47,579 bases of DNA. It comes from a virus. The DNA is taken from the IMG/VR virus record IMGVR_UViG_3300014962_000004, positions 102,522 through 150,100 of that record, one strand, 5' to 3'. Made by a program: the position numbers and the translations under genes. The notes beneath the pieces were generated by a model. The model was not told where the DNA came from and searched no databases. It saw only the letters and a list, made by a program, of their open reading frames with translations. Every line of letters starts with the position of its first letter. The first letter of the stretch is position 1. Shown piece by piece: positions 24,850 through 31,927 of the stretch.

Positions 24850-25242
24850 GATTCTCGCTTTCCTGGGCTTGATCTTGCGGATGATGCGGGCACTGGGCAC
24901 CGAATACTCGGGCGGCGCGTTGTAGAAATCGCCGTACACCTGCGGTTCCGGTCTTCCCTCCGGTTCCACCTCATACAGGTGCTCGGGATAGGTGCCGGTC
25001 TCGTTGTAAAGCATTTTCTGCCAGCGGCGGGCGTTTTCCGGGCTGTCGGTGATCCACGTCGCGTCGCCCCGCCACTCATTGTCGGGATCGGAGTACAACG
25101 ACTCCTCAAAGGGGGACGGCGAACCTCGGGGCACCAAAGTTTCACCGTCCGGCAGATCATGCGGCGAGACGTGATACCAGGGCATGGCGGTGCGGTGCCA
25201 CGGCTCGTCGGGCACCCCGATCCCCCACAGCCCCCACGTCAT
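24610..25242 (-). CDS. Arr-like ADP-ribosyltransferase joined to NrdH-type glutaredoxin
   Basis: A 210-residue frame. Residues 1-10 are MTWGLWGIGV, paralleled in the next gene. Residues 22-125 form an Arr-like module: WYHVSPHDL, PDGETLVPRG, ATWITDSPENARRW, LYEVEPEG and SARIIRKIKP. Residues 132-210 form a glutaredoxin of NrdH type: VTVYTQPNCIQC with CxxC, VDVSSDPEAHAYVRGLGY, APVVVV and GFRPERLKAL. NrdH normally reduces class Ib ribonucleotide reductase and is usually a free protein of about 75-80 residues. The fusion is in frame with no stop. A Shine-Dalgarno (AGGAAAG) before Met132 means the second half may also be made alone. It overlaps the membrane gene (ATGA) and the 1003-residue gene. 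Confidence 0.7.
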   Translation of the reverse strand: MTWGLWGIGVPDEPWHRTAMPWYHVSPHDLPDGETLVPRGSPSPFEESLYSDPDNEWRGDATWITDSPENARRWQKMLYNETGTYPEHLYEVEPEGRPEPQVYGDFYNAPPEYSVPSARIIRKIKPRKARIMSAAVTVYTQPNCIQCTMTKKQLDKLGIAHETVDVSSDPEAHAYVRGLGYTAAPVVVVNDGEDHWAGFRPERLKALSGE

Positions 25243-25670
25243 GTTTCACCGTCGCGTAACTCATCGGCGATGTCCACGATCATTCTGACGCTTCCGATCT
25301 CGATACACAGGCCCAGCCCGCCCCCCAGCACCACCAGCACCAGGTTCGATGCGCTGGCGGAGGCGTAGGTGTACCAGGCCAGCGTTAGCACAATGATCGG
25401 CAGCCCTACCAGCTGCATGATGTACGAGACACGCTTAGGCACCTTCGGGAAAAACCACCGGGTGCCCAGAAACGCCGCCAGCGTGCAGATGCCCGACCCC
25501 ACCGCCATCAGGAAGTCCAGCGCGAACTCCAGCTCGTCCATGATGGTCACCATCACCGGCTCGGTCTGCAGCAGGTACAGCGCGGTGATAAACAGCCCGA
25601 TCCAAATCTCCGGCGCGTAGCCCTGGTGGTCGAGACGGTGGCCCTGGTGCGGTGTGGTAAGTGCGGACAT
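25239..25670 (-). CDS. Four-segment membrane protein, possible holin
   Basis: A 143-residue protein with four predicted membrane segments: EIWIGLFITALYLL, FLMAVGSGICTLAAFLG, YIMQLVGLPIIVLTLAWYTY and LVLVVLGGGLGLCIEIG. It has a short charged C-terminus. It starts on a TGATG overlap with the preceding 69-residue membrane protein. Paired small membrane proteins are typical holin or antiholin genes of mycobacteriophages, but no endolysin is in this window, so the lysis role is inference. Confidence 0.5.
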   Translation of the reverse strand: MSALTTPHQGHRLDHQGYAPEIWIGLFITALYLLQTEPVMVTIMDELEFALDFLMAVGSGICTLAAFLGTRWFFPKVPKRVSYIMQLVGLPIIVLTLAWYTYASASASNLVLVVLGGGLGLCIEIGSVRMIVDIADELRDGET

Positions 25671-25879
25671 CAGCTTTCCTCATCGTCCTCAGATTTTTGC
25701 GGTTTGTTGCGTTTGGCCTCGGTCGCAAACCAGATGCCGAATACCGCCACCAGAATCTGATCCAGCACCGGCGGCGGGGTCTTGTCCAGCAGCTGAAACG
25801 ATGTCCACAACGAAGTCAGCGCGACGATTCCCACCGTAGTAGTCCGAACGCCAGCCAACGGGTTGCGCCATTTCGCCAC
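25670..25879 (-). CDS. Small membrane protein, possible holin partner
   Basis: A 69-residue protein starting at GTG 25879 with AAAGAGG upstream. It has two hydrophobic stretches (TVGIVALTSLWTSFQLL and VLDQILVAVFGIWFATEA) separated by a Pro-rich turn, and a charged tail KRNKPQKSEDDEES. This is the general layout of class II holins. It begins a small operon with the 143-residue membrane protein. No sequence match is claimed. Confidence 0.5.
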   Translation of the reverse strand: MAKWRNPLAGVRTTTVGIVALTSLWTSFQLLDKTPPPVLDQILVAVFGIWFATEAKRNKPQKSEDDEES

Positions 25880-25945
25880 CGCCTTGACCTCTTTCGTTGC
25901 GCCACAACATAATTCGCCGTCGTACTATCGCGGCACACCTGAGAC

Positions 25946-27115
25946 TTAGAACATCAACTCATCGGGGAAATCGGCGACAAACGCGGTGCGGTGCGATTTC
26001 TTTTGAGTCTTTTTATCTTCTTTTTCGTTGTTGTGAGCGGCTTCGCCGGTGCACCACGGGCGGCACTTTTCGCCCGCCTCGGCACCACAACCGTCGCACG
26101 GCTCATCCTCGTTGCAGCCACACCCGGCGGTGCGCAGCTCATTGTCGACAGCACCGACAAACAGCTGGCAGGCCCGCGCCGACTGAATCGCCGACAGCTG
26201 ACCGGTCAGATTCACCGCGTGCCGATGCGCGCGGAACAGCAACTCGTCGCGGTCGCTGGTGTTCTGCTCGGCCAGAAACTCGATGGCTGCCATCCGCATC
26301 AGGGTTGACGTTTTGGTGCTGTCGGTCATGGGGGCGCTTCCTGATGGGGTCGACGACGGCGTTGAGGTCGTCGAGGTGGGGGTTGAAAAGGTTTCCAGGC
26401 TCGGCTTCATGGGTCCGGGGTTAAACGCCGGGGTCTCTTCCTGCCCAGTCATAGTCGGGTTGATCTGGCTAGCCAACCCCTTACCGACCGCTTTCACGCC
26501 GTCAGATACGGCCATTCCCGGCACCATCGGCACCGCCATGTTGCGCACCTCGTGTCCCGCCCCGTCGGTTTCGGGGCCGAACACGTAGTTCTTCGCAGTG
26601 TCCATGAAGTTCTGAAACCCGCTTTGGTTCGGGTCGTTGACGGTGTAGGGGTTGGTGTCCGCCAGCCGGTATCCCTGCCGCAGCTCCCACTCGTCACGAA
26701 GCTGGTCGGCAGCTTCATTTCGGGCATCGCGCTCAGCCATGTCCTCGTCGTACTCGTCCGGGCGAGCATCATGCTCGTCCAAATCGTCATCGTTGTGGAA
26801 CCACTGGCCGGAATGGCTGTCGTGCCACACGTCCTCACCGCAGTGCTCGCACGCGGCTTGGCGCAACGAGCCATGCTTGCCGCGCGTGGGGTGGTCGGTT
26901 TCCGGCAGCGTAGACACATCCAGGTCGTGCTGCAGCATCAGGTTGTTAAACTGGTGCGCCAGATCCTTGGGGCTGACGATGTTCTGGCAGGCTCGGTTCT
27001 TGCACCACAGCATGCCGTTGCCCCACGGGTAATTCTCATACCCGGCGACCTGGCCGCATTTCTCGCACGGCGGGAACAGCACCTCGGCGGTGCGCCACAT
27101 TTCGTCGTTGCTCAT
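25946..27115 (-). CDS. Zinc-ribbon protein of unknown function
   Basis: A 389-residue protein. I take the ATG at 27115 (ATGA overlap) rather than the longer frame. The N-terminus holds CEKCG...WCKNRAC, and further on ACEHCG...H, CGCNEDEPCDGCG and CRPWC, all zinc-type clusters. The centre is Thr/Ser/Pro-rich. The C-terminus ends SHRTAFVADFPDELMF, with an RTA element like that seen in the giant virion proteins. It is followed by a 66-base gap before the membrane pair. Function unknown; part of the same family of Cys-rich modular phage proteins. Confidence 0.55.
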   Translation of the reverse strand: MSNDEMWRTAEVLFPPCEKCGQVAGYENYPWGNGMLWCKNRACQNIVSPKDLAHQFNNLMLQHDLDVSTLPETDHPTRGKHGSLRQAACEHCGEDVWHDSHSGQWFHNDDDLDEHDARPDEYDEDMAERDARNEAADQLRDEWELRQGYRLADTNPYTVNDPNQSGFQNFMDTAKNYVFGPETDGAGHEVRNMAVPMVPGMAVSDGVKAVGKGLASQINPTMTGQEETPAFNPGPMKPSLETFSTPTSTTSTPSSTPSGSAPMTDSTKTSTLMRMAAIEFLAEQNTSDRDELLFRAHRHAVNLTGQLSAIQSARACQLFVGAVDNELRTAGCGCNEDEPCDGCGAEAGEKCRPWCTGEAAHNNEKEDKKTQKKSHRTAFVADFPDELMF

Positions 27116-28113
27116 TGGTGATTCCAGGAATGGCTGGCCCACTTACCGCCCCACAGTCCCGACTCGGGTCCGCCGTGCTCGGGGAGAATGGGGTACTTGC
27201 GCTCCATCGCCCGCTCGAATCCGCCGACCGCCTCGTCGGAGTCGTCGAGGAAGTTTTCGTGGTAGTGGTCGCACTCGGGGCAGGTCGAGGAGGTGTTGGG
27301 CTTGACCTCGTCGTATCCGCAATTCGGGCACGTCATGGTGCCGTCGCCGTTGTCGATGGGGCTGCTGCCCTCGGGCAGGGGGTAGCCGTGGGGCCAGTTG
27401 TCGTCGTCACCGGCGAACACGGCGGTGCGGCGGGCCACCTGCGTCTGCTGCTGCGGTGCCGGGGGTGGGGCGGTGCTGCTGTCGTCGGCATACCGAAGAT
27501 AGCTGTACCGAGCCGGGTCGTCATCGTCGAACGCGTCCGGGTGCAGCCGGTGACCCATCGCGTTGAGGTCGGTGTCGTCGGCGTGGTAGTCGTGCTGGTG
27601 CAGGTAGTCTTCGTAGTCGGCGATGTCTTCGGGGCCAAAGCCGGGACGCTCATAGCCGGGGCCGAGCGGGTAGCTGGCTTCGCGCGGCACGTGCGGGTTA
27701 CCGTGCGCTTCGGCCCACGCATCGTCGCCGTCCTCGGTCGGCTCGTCGTGGCCGCACTCGCCACTTTCGCATTTGCGCACCTGCTCCCGGTCGATCTTGC
27801 CGTCGCCGTCGGCTACCCGCTTGCTGCCCTTGAACGCCCGCGCGCCGTCGTCGAGGAAATCGTTGAGCAGCCGATGCTTGGCTTCTAGCAGCTCCGAGCG
27901 CGCCGCCGAGGCTTCCCGTGTCAGATCCATGTGCGCCTGCGTCATGCCCGCGCGGGCGTAGGTCAGCACCCGCTCGGTGGAGGCCAGCCGGGCCTCGATA
28001 GACTCGGGGGTGCCGTCGAACCACGTGCGGCGGGCTTCCCGCCACGGGCGGGCGACGCGCTCCAACGCGCGCATCTCAGCGGCCAGGCGCAAGTTCTGTG
28101 AAGATCGGAACAT
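27112..28113 (-). CDS. Helical and zinc-ribbon protein of unknown function
   Basis: 333 residues, ATG with GAGGAG upstream. The first 95 residues form a long charged helix (AEMRALERVARPWREARRTW...), followed by an acidic Asp/His-rich region (DYEDYLHQHDYHADDTDL), a Pro/Gln linker with RRTAVFAG, and one zinc ribbon CPNCGYDEVKPNTSSTCPEC near residue 265. The C-terminus contains SGLWGGKW, reminiscent of the WGLWG element at the N-termini of the ADP-ribosyltransferase-like proteins. It overlaps the 25946-27115 gene by 4 bases. Not recognised. Confidence 0.5.
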   Translation of the reverse strand: MFRSSQNLRLAAEMRALERVARPWREARRTWFDGTPESIEARLASTERVLTYARAGMTQAHMDLTREASAARSELLEAKHRLLNDFLDDGARAFKGSKRVADGDGKIDREQVRKCESGECGHDEPTEDGDDAWAEAHGNPHVPREASYPLGPGYERPGFGPEDIADYEDYLHQHDYHADDTDLNAMGHRLHPDAFDDDDPARYSYLRYADDSSTAPPPAPQQQTQVARRTAVFAGDDDNWPHGYPLPEGSSPIDNGDGTMTCPNCGYDEVKPNTSSTCPECDHYHENFLDDSDEAVGGFERAMERKYPILPEHGGPESGLWGGKWASHSWNHQ

Positions 28114-28164
28114 CGGCGATCACTCCTCGGGTCATCTACCCTTTCGAGGAGCTGGCCAGCCGGT

Positions 28165-28452
28165 TCACAGCGCCGGGTCGGAGACCTTCTTGTCGGCCTC
28201 GGCGTGCCGCTCGTACTGCAACTCGCGCTCGCCGGGCACCCCCGTCTTGGGTTCTTCGCCCCGCAGCTTGTACGCCAGCACCGCCAATTTGTCCGCCAGC
28301 ATCATGCGCTTCTTGCCCGACGCGGTCGCGATCTGCTCGTTGTCCACCGCCCGCCAGATGTAAAACATCTCGGGGGTCGAGCCACGCAGGTCGATGTTGG
28401 TTCGGTAGCCGTCCTGCTCGCCGCCGAATAGCTGGATGTGCACCTCAGCCAT
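28165..28452 (-). CDS. Small protein under hairpin translational control
   Basis: A 95-residue protein starting at ATG 28452; the longer frame upstream is nonsense. The sequence is MAEVHIQLFGGEQDGYRTNID..., then MFYIWRAVDN and KLAVLAYKLRGEEPKTG, a compact alpha/beta fold with no recognised family. The AGGAGG ribosome site lies in the 3' arm of a perfect 14-bp stem at 28458-28500, so the site is likely hidden unless the hairpin is opened. No such structure precedes its neighbours. Confidence 0.65.
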   Translation of the reverse strand: MAEVHIQLFGGEQDGYRTNIDLRGSTPEMFYIWRAVDNEQIATASGKKRMMLADKLAVLAYKLRGEEPKTGVPGERELQYERHAEADKKVSDPAL

Positions 28453-28457
28453 AGAGA

Positions 28458-28500
28458 TCGCCTCCTGTCGGTTCAGTTCTTTGAGTCCGACAGGAGGCGA
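28458..28500 (-). promoter_or_regulatory. Perfect 14-bp hairpin sequestering a Shine-Dalgarno site
   Basis: Arms 28458-28471 and 28487-28500 are exact reverse complements around a 15-base loop. In the minus-strand RNA the second arm contains AGGAGG, 5 to 10 bases before the ATG of the 28165-28452 gene, and the first arm contains the matching CCTCCT. There is no U-tract after the stem, so this fits a translational switch better than a terminator. Confidence 0.65.
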
Positions 28501-28510
28501 CCGGCAGGGT

Positions 28511-28900
28511 TCAGTTGACGTACCGGAGGCAAGAAACCTGGTGACCGTTGCCCGCCGTGGCATAGTCCACATACTCGACGCGACCGTTGATCCACAGCGT
28601 GCACTTGATCCAGGCGTTGGATCCCATCTCGGGGTCAATACCGACCACCTGGCCGCTGGCGCGGCTCTCGGTCCACTCGGCCCAGTGCGGGCTGCCGTTG
28701 CTGTCACACTGCCAGACCGGCGAGCCGATCAGGTATGGATTGCCGACGCTGGCCCCGTACACCTGCACGCACGGGCTGCCCGCCCACTCGACGCGGGTGA
28801 CGGCGTACACGGTCTGGTAGGCACCCGCGCGCGGGGCCACCCAGAACAGCGCACCGACCAGGGTGGCCAGGATCCCGCCCAGGATCAGAAAGCCCCTCAC
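28511..28900 (-). CDS. Exported protein of mycobacterial type
   Basis: 129 residues starting at GTG 28900, which overlaps the DUF732-type gene's stop. The N-terminus is a signal or anchor (VRGFLILGGILATLVGALFWVA), followed by an extracytoplasmic domain with four cysteines (SPCVQVY, VWQCDS, WIKCTLW, VSCLRY). The final strand pattern NGRVEYVDYATAGNGHQVSC resembles small secreted proteins of mycobacteria. Disulfides are likely (C-C pairs). Function unknown. The operon partner is the secreted 108-residue protein. Both could act at the cell envelope during infection or in exclusion of other phages. Confidence 0.55.
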   Translation of the reverse strand: MRGFLILGGILATLVGALFWVAPRAGAYQTVYAVTRVEWAGSPCVQVYGASVGNPYLIGSPVWQCDSNGSPHWAEWTESRASGQVVGIDPEMGSNAWIKCTLWINGRVEYVDYATAGNGHQVSCLRYVN

Positions 28901-29223
28901 GCGACCTGCCCCTGACTGCGGTGGTCGTGCCACGGGCACAGGTTGTTGACCGCGATCATGACGAATTCCAGCGCGTCGGCGCGCGTCACACTGTAGTCGG
29001 TGTTGCGGTAGACGTAAGCGGCCACCCGGTCGCCGGTCGTGCTGTTGAGCATCTGGCAAACCTGGTAGCCGTTGGACAGCAGGCCGTTGTCGCCGTGGGC
29101 GGCGGTCCAGCCCGCCGCATGCAGGTCGTCCAGAAAGCCCTGCGTGTCGGCGGAGGCGGTGGGGGCGAAAACGGCTCCCAGCGCCACGCTGATGGCCAAA
29201 GCGGCCAGGGTGCGGATAATCAT
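28897..29223 (-). CDS. Secreted DUF732-like protein
   Basis: 108 residues. A clear signal peptide (MIIRTLAALAISVALGAVFAPTASA) is followed by the mature domain FLDDLHAAGW, GYQVCQMLNS, VAAYVY, ALEFVMIAVNNLCPWH. The spacing of the two cysteines and the FL..L...G / AV.NLCP pattern is that of DUF732, a family of small secreted mycobacterial proteins. The stop overlaps the next gene by 4 bases. Phage-encoded copies are likely acquired from the host. The molecular role of DUF732 is not established, so no function is given. Confidence 0.7.
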   Translation of the reverse strand: MIIRTLAALAISVALGAVFAPTASADTQGFLDDLHAAGWTAAHGDNGLLSNGYQVCQMLNSTTGDRVAAYVYRNTDYSVTRADALEFVMIAVNNLCPWHDHRSQGQVA

Positions 29224-29426
29224 GCGTTCCTCACAATCAGTTCGGCAGAGAGCCGTTCAGTGGCTCGGTGCGATTCCTCGGGTCCGAGGTCGATGAACCG
29301 GCGACGGATCACCAGCACAACCTCGGATGCTGTGGCGATGGTGTCGCCGGGAAACGGGGTGTCGGACAGGTAGACCCGGCCCCGGTTGGCCAGGCTGTCC
29401 GCGTCGATCAGGTCGGCGATGATCAT
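29220..29426 (-). CDS. Small protein of unknown function
   Basis: 68 residues from ATG 29426, with GAAAGGACGGCC upstream. The sequence (MIIADLIDADSLANRGRVYLSD..., TIATASEVVLVIRRRFIDL) has beta-strand character like a small barrel, with no cysteines and no signal peptide. It lies immediately before the secreted protein gene (ATGA-type overlap) and just after the tandem hairpins at 29465-29550. Not recognised. Confidence 0.55.
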   Translation of the reverse strand: MIIADLIDADSLANRGRVYLSDTPFPGDTIATASEVVLVIRRRFIDLGPEESHRATERLSAELIVRNA

Positions 29427-29464
29427 GGCCGTCCTTTCAGTAGGTTCGGGGTGGTGGTAGAGAA

Positions 29465-29509
29465 CAGGCCCTCCGGACGGGCGTTAGGGGTCTCCGCCCG
29501 GAGGGCCTG
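29465..29509 (-). terminator. 12-bp inverted repeat followed by T-rich bases
   Basis: Arms 29465-29476 and 29498-29509 match perfectly (CAGGCCCTCCGG / CCGGAGGGCCTG). In the transcribed strand the stem is followed by TTCTCT. A second GC-rich hairpin at about 29512-29550 lies just upstream in the transcript, after the stop of the DUF932-type gene. Together they look like a double terminator between two transcription units. Confidence 0.6.
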
Positions 29510-29511
29510 CG

Positions 29512-29550
29512 CGGGGTGCCCGCCACCACCACAGGGCGGGGCACCCCCGG
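29512..29550 (-). terminator. Second GC-rich hairpin after the DUF932-type gene
   Basis: A stem of GGGTGCCCCGCCC with GGCGGGCACCCC around a short GT-rich loop, imperfect by one bulge. It lies 7-45 bases after the stop codon at 29557. No T-run follows directly; the next hairpin (29465-29509) does have one. Confidence 0.5.
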
Positions 29551-29556
29551 AGGGGC

Positions 29557-30774
29557 CTAGACGGCCACCTCTTCGCGGGCCACGCGGGCTGCCGTCTTCA
29601 TGGCATCCATCGCGGTGGCCTCGATGTCGAAGGCCCGCTCGGGGTCGTCGATCTGCTGGACGGCGGCGGTGATGGCCTGCAGCACGCCACCGGCGGTGCG
29701 CTGACCGCCGTCGATGAAGAAGTTGAGGATCGAGTCGGCCTCGGCCTCGGTGTAGCCCTGTTCCTTGGCGACAACCTCGATGGTCTTCTTGACTTCCTTG
29801 ACCGGGGTGTCGGCCTCGGCTTCGAGCTGGTCGATGACGCGCTGCACGTAGGTCGCGTTGAGGAACGACCGGACCGCGTCAGCGGCCTGCGTGCGGGCCA
29901 GCTGGGTGGCGGCGGCGCGGGTGTCGCTCGACCACTCGACCTGACCCTCGGCCAGCTTGGCACCGAGGTGCACCTGACGCATCGCGTCCTGGGTGACCTG
30001 CAGGCCGTTCGAGCAGGCCCGCACGACCAGGCGCGGGGTGATCTTGGCAGCCGAGCCGCCGGTCTCGCTGTTCTGGATCAGCAGGCCCGCCGAGATGATC
30101 GGCAGGTTCTCCGCGTCCAGACCGCCGTGGCCGGTGCCGCGACCGTCGCCGTAGGGCGAGCGGTAGTTTTCCAGCAGCTTCCAGCCGTAGCCCTGGATCT
30201 CCGGGGCGTTGACCGTGACGTACATGCGGTCCTCGGAGAGGTCGCCCTTGATGTCGAGCTGGTCGGCGCGCAGACCGGCCTGGCGGATGCCGTCGAGCAC
30301 GGCGAGCAGGAACGGCAGGTTGTCCTTGGATCCGTCGAAGCGGTCGGACAGGAACGCGCGGGCCTGGCCCACGATCTCCGGGTTGCGCGAGTCGAGGCCG
30401 ACCAGCAGCCGGACCAGGACGTTCTTTTCCGACAGCCGCTCGTGCGCGAACCAGCTGTTGAGGTTCTCGTCGAACAGCGGCAGGTTGGCCGACTGGCAGT
30501 CGCGCAGGTAGCGAACCGGCACGCCGGTCAGACCGCCGAGGTGGCCGACGGCGGTCGAGGTCAGCGAGTGCTGGCCGGACACGTCGACGACACCGGTGTC
30601 GGTGATCACCGGCTCGATGTTGGTCAGATCCAGCCGACCCTCGCGCACCGACAGCCGGGAGGCCGGGATGTTGAGGTCGACGCTGGCGGCGCTGATGTCC
30701 TGCAGGCGGCGGGACAGCTCGGCGATGTCGCCGTTGCGGAGGTGCTGATCGGGCAGCGGGGTGGTGATGGTCAT
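29557..30774 (-). CDS. DUF932-type phage/plasmid protein
   Basis: 405 residues starting at ATG 30774, with AGGAG 5 bases upstream; the longer frame to 30855 overlaps the promoter. The pattern SGQHSLTSTAVGHLGGLTGVPVRYLRDC..., then a long helical region and LVVRACSNGLQVTQDAMRQVHLGAKL, fits DUF932, a family common on phages and plasmids with no firmly assigned function. The C-terminal third is helix-rich (VIDQLEAEADTPVKEVKKTIEV). It stands alone between a promoter and a double hairpin, so it is probably expressed as a single gene, likely early. Confidence 0.7.
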   Translation of the reverse strand: MTITTPLPDQHLRNGDIAELSRRLQDISAASVDLNIPASRLSVREGRLDLTNIEPVITDTGVVDVSGQHSLTSTAVGHLGGLTGVPVRYLRDCQSANLPLFDENLNSWFAHERLSEKNVLVRLLVGLDSRNPEIVGQARAFLSDRFDGSKDNLPFLLAVLDGIRQAGLRADQLDIKGDLSEDRMYVTVNAPEIQGYGWKLLENYRSPYGDGRGTGHGGLDAENLPIISAGLLIQNSETGGSAAKITPRLVVRACSNGLQVTQDAMRQVHLGAKLAEGQVEWSSDTRAAATQLARTQAADAVRSFLNATYVQRVIDQLEAEADTPVKEVKKTIEVVAKEQGYTEAEADSILNFFIDGGQRTAGGVLQAITAAVQQIDDPERAFDIEATAMDAMKTAARVAREEVAV

Positions 30775-30826
30775 TTCGACTCCTGAGTGGGTGGTGATGG
30801 TGGTCCCGGTTTTCCGGGCTGACACC

Positions 30827-30855
30827 AGTGTGAACTCTGCAGTTTTGTTTGTCAA
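30827..30855 (-). promoter_or_regulatory. Promoter with TTGACA -35
   Basis: TTGACA at 30850-30855 is followed after 17 bases by CACACT (30827-30832), a weak -10 with three of six matches. It lies about 60 bases before the DUF932-type ATG. A GCTGTAG element just upstream of the -35 resembles the CTATAG/CTGTAG cores of the other intergenic promoters. Confidence 0.5.
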
Positions 30856-30873
30856 GCCCTACAGCTTGATTCG

Positions 30874-31020
30874 TTATTTGCCCTGATGGGAGGCTTTGGC
30901 TCGCCAACCGTCGCGGTCGGACGTGAGGCGGGCGACTTCGCGGCGGAGCGCGGCCAGCTCGGCCAGCGCCTCGTCGACTGCCGCCAGCGCCTCCGCCCAG
31001 GACTGCGGGTGCTGGCTCAC
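30874..31020 (-). CDS. 48-residue coiled-coil protein
   Basis: A short gene starting at GTG 31020, overlapping the stop of the 31017-31595 gene by 4 bases and ending in TAA at 30876-30874. The translation (SWAEALAAVDEALAELAALR, then REVARLTSDRDGWRAKAS) is a strong amphipathic helix with heptad Leu/Ala. The coupled start, in-frame stop and clean helical composition support a real gene. Possibly a small regulator or assembly factor. Confidence 0.55.
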   Translation of the reverse strand: MSQHPQSWAEALAAVDEALAELAALRREVARLTSDRDGWRAKASHQGK

Positions 31021-31595
31021 CGGCGGCGCTTCCGCCGGGAACCGTCACGCAGGGGCAGCGCCATGAACCGCTCCCAGCCGAGCTGCTTATTGCGCCGACC
31101 GGGGTTCTGGGTCAGCATGACCCGCAGGGTGAGGTCTGCGCCGATCTCAGTGAGCAGATGGCGATTGCCCTCCATGCGGATCAGAGGCGTGGCCTCACGC
31201 AGCCGCATGGCCCGCCCCGACGCGATGTCGAGGGGGATGCCCATGCCGTAGCCCAGCTCTTCTGAGGTCAGCCCCTCGGGATAGGCCCGCAGCAGTTCAA
31301 ACACCTCATTCCACGCCTCGGTGAGGTAGATCAGGTCGGGCCAGCGTCCGGCGGGGGCAGGGGGATTGGGGGTGACGTTGCGGTGCCGACGCTTGGTGAA
31401 GACTTTCAGATCTTCGAACTCGTCGTCCTCGTCTTCGTCCTCATCTCCGACGATCTCGGGTTCGATGACGGGCGCGGTGGCCACCACCACCTGCCCGCGC
31501 AGCTCGGCCTGGATCCGCAAATACGCCCGGTATTCGTCGATGTCCCGAAACTCGTGTGTGGTCGTGGTGACCCCGTCGTTGGTGGTGATCTTCAC
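31017..31595 (-). CDS. Putative winged-helix protein
   Basis: A 192-residue protein. The N-terminal part has short strands, then an acidic run (GDEDEDEDDEFEDL), then a domain EVFELLRAYPEGLTSEELGYGMGIPLDIASGRAMRL that has the helix-turn-helix and strand pattern of winged-helix folds. The C-terminus is strongly basic (RDGSRRKRRR). It is coupled to the 31592-31861 gene by ATGA. A DNA-binding regulator is likely but inferred from pattern only. Confidence 0.5.
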   Translation of the reverse strand: MKITTNDGVTTTTHEFRDIDEYRAYLRIQAELRGQVVVATAPVIEPEIVGDEDEDEDDEFEDLKVFTKRRHRNVTPNPPAPAGRWPDLIYLTEAWNEVFELLRAYPEGLTSEELGYGMGIPLDIASGRAMRLREATPLIRMEGNRHLLTEIGADLTLRVMLTQNPGRRNKQLGWERFMALPLRDGSRRKRRR

Positions 31596-31861
31596 TGGTT
31601 CTCCTGGTGGGTATCGAGTCCGTCGGCGACGGTCTGCAGGTGGTGTTGCAAATCGGCCAGCCGCATCTGCAGCCCGAAGTAGGTGCGGGCGTGCACGGTG
31701 GCGGCGGTGGCCGGGTCGTAGACGGCGGCGAAGCCGTCGGTGCCGTCGGCGTTGATGCCGATGGTGTAGAGCCGGTCGGCGGTGTCGCGTGCGGTGTAGA
31801 CCGAACGGGGCACCGGCGAAGCCAGGCTGGGCCGGTGGTCAAACCGAAGAGGGAGGGTCAA
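31592..31861 (-). CDS. Small protein with TTG start
   Basis: 89 residues starting at TTG 31861, with GAGGACAATCG upstream. The sequence (YTIGINADGTDGFAAVYDPATAATVHARTYFGLQ, then a helix QMRLADLQHHLQTVADGL) is a small beta-sheet plus helix domain. It is the first gene after the extended -10 promoter at 31909-31918. Function unknown. Confidence 0.55.
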   Translation of the reverse strand: MTLPLRFDHRPSLASPVPRSVYTARDTADRLYTIGINADGTDGFAAVYDPATAATVHARTYFGLQMRLADLQHHLQTVADGLDTHQENQ

Positions 31862-31908
31862 ACGATTGTCCTCACTAGTGGGTGGGGTGTTGAGAGTGCT
31901 ACATAGCC

Positions 31909-31918
31909 ACTATAGCAT
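31909..31918 (-). promoter_or_regulatory. Extended -10 promoter ATGCTATAGT
   Basis: ATGCTATAGT fits TGn-TATAAT with one mismatch, sits in the gap between two gene groups and is about 50 bases upstream of the TTG start at 31861. The same core is found at 14050-14059 and 47462-47471. Confidence 0.55.
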
Positions 31919-31927
31919 AAGGGGGTC

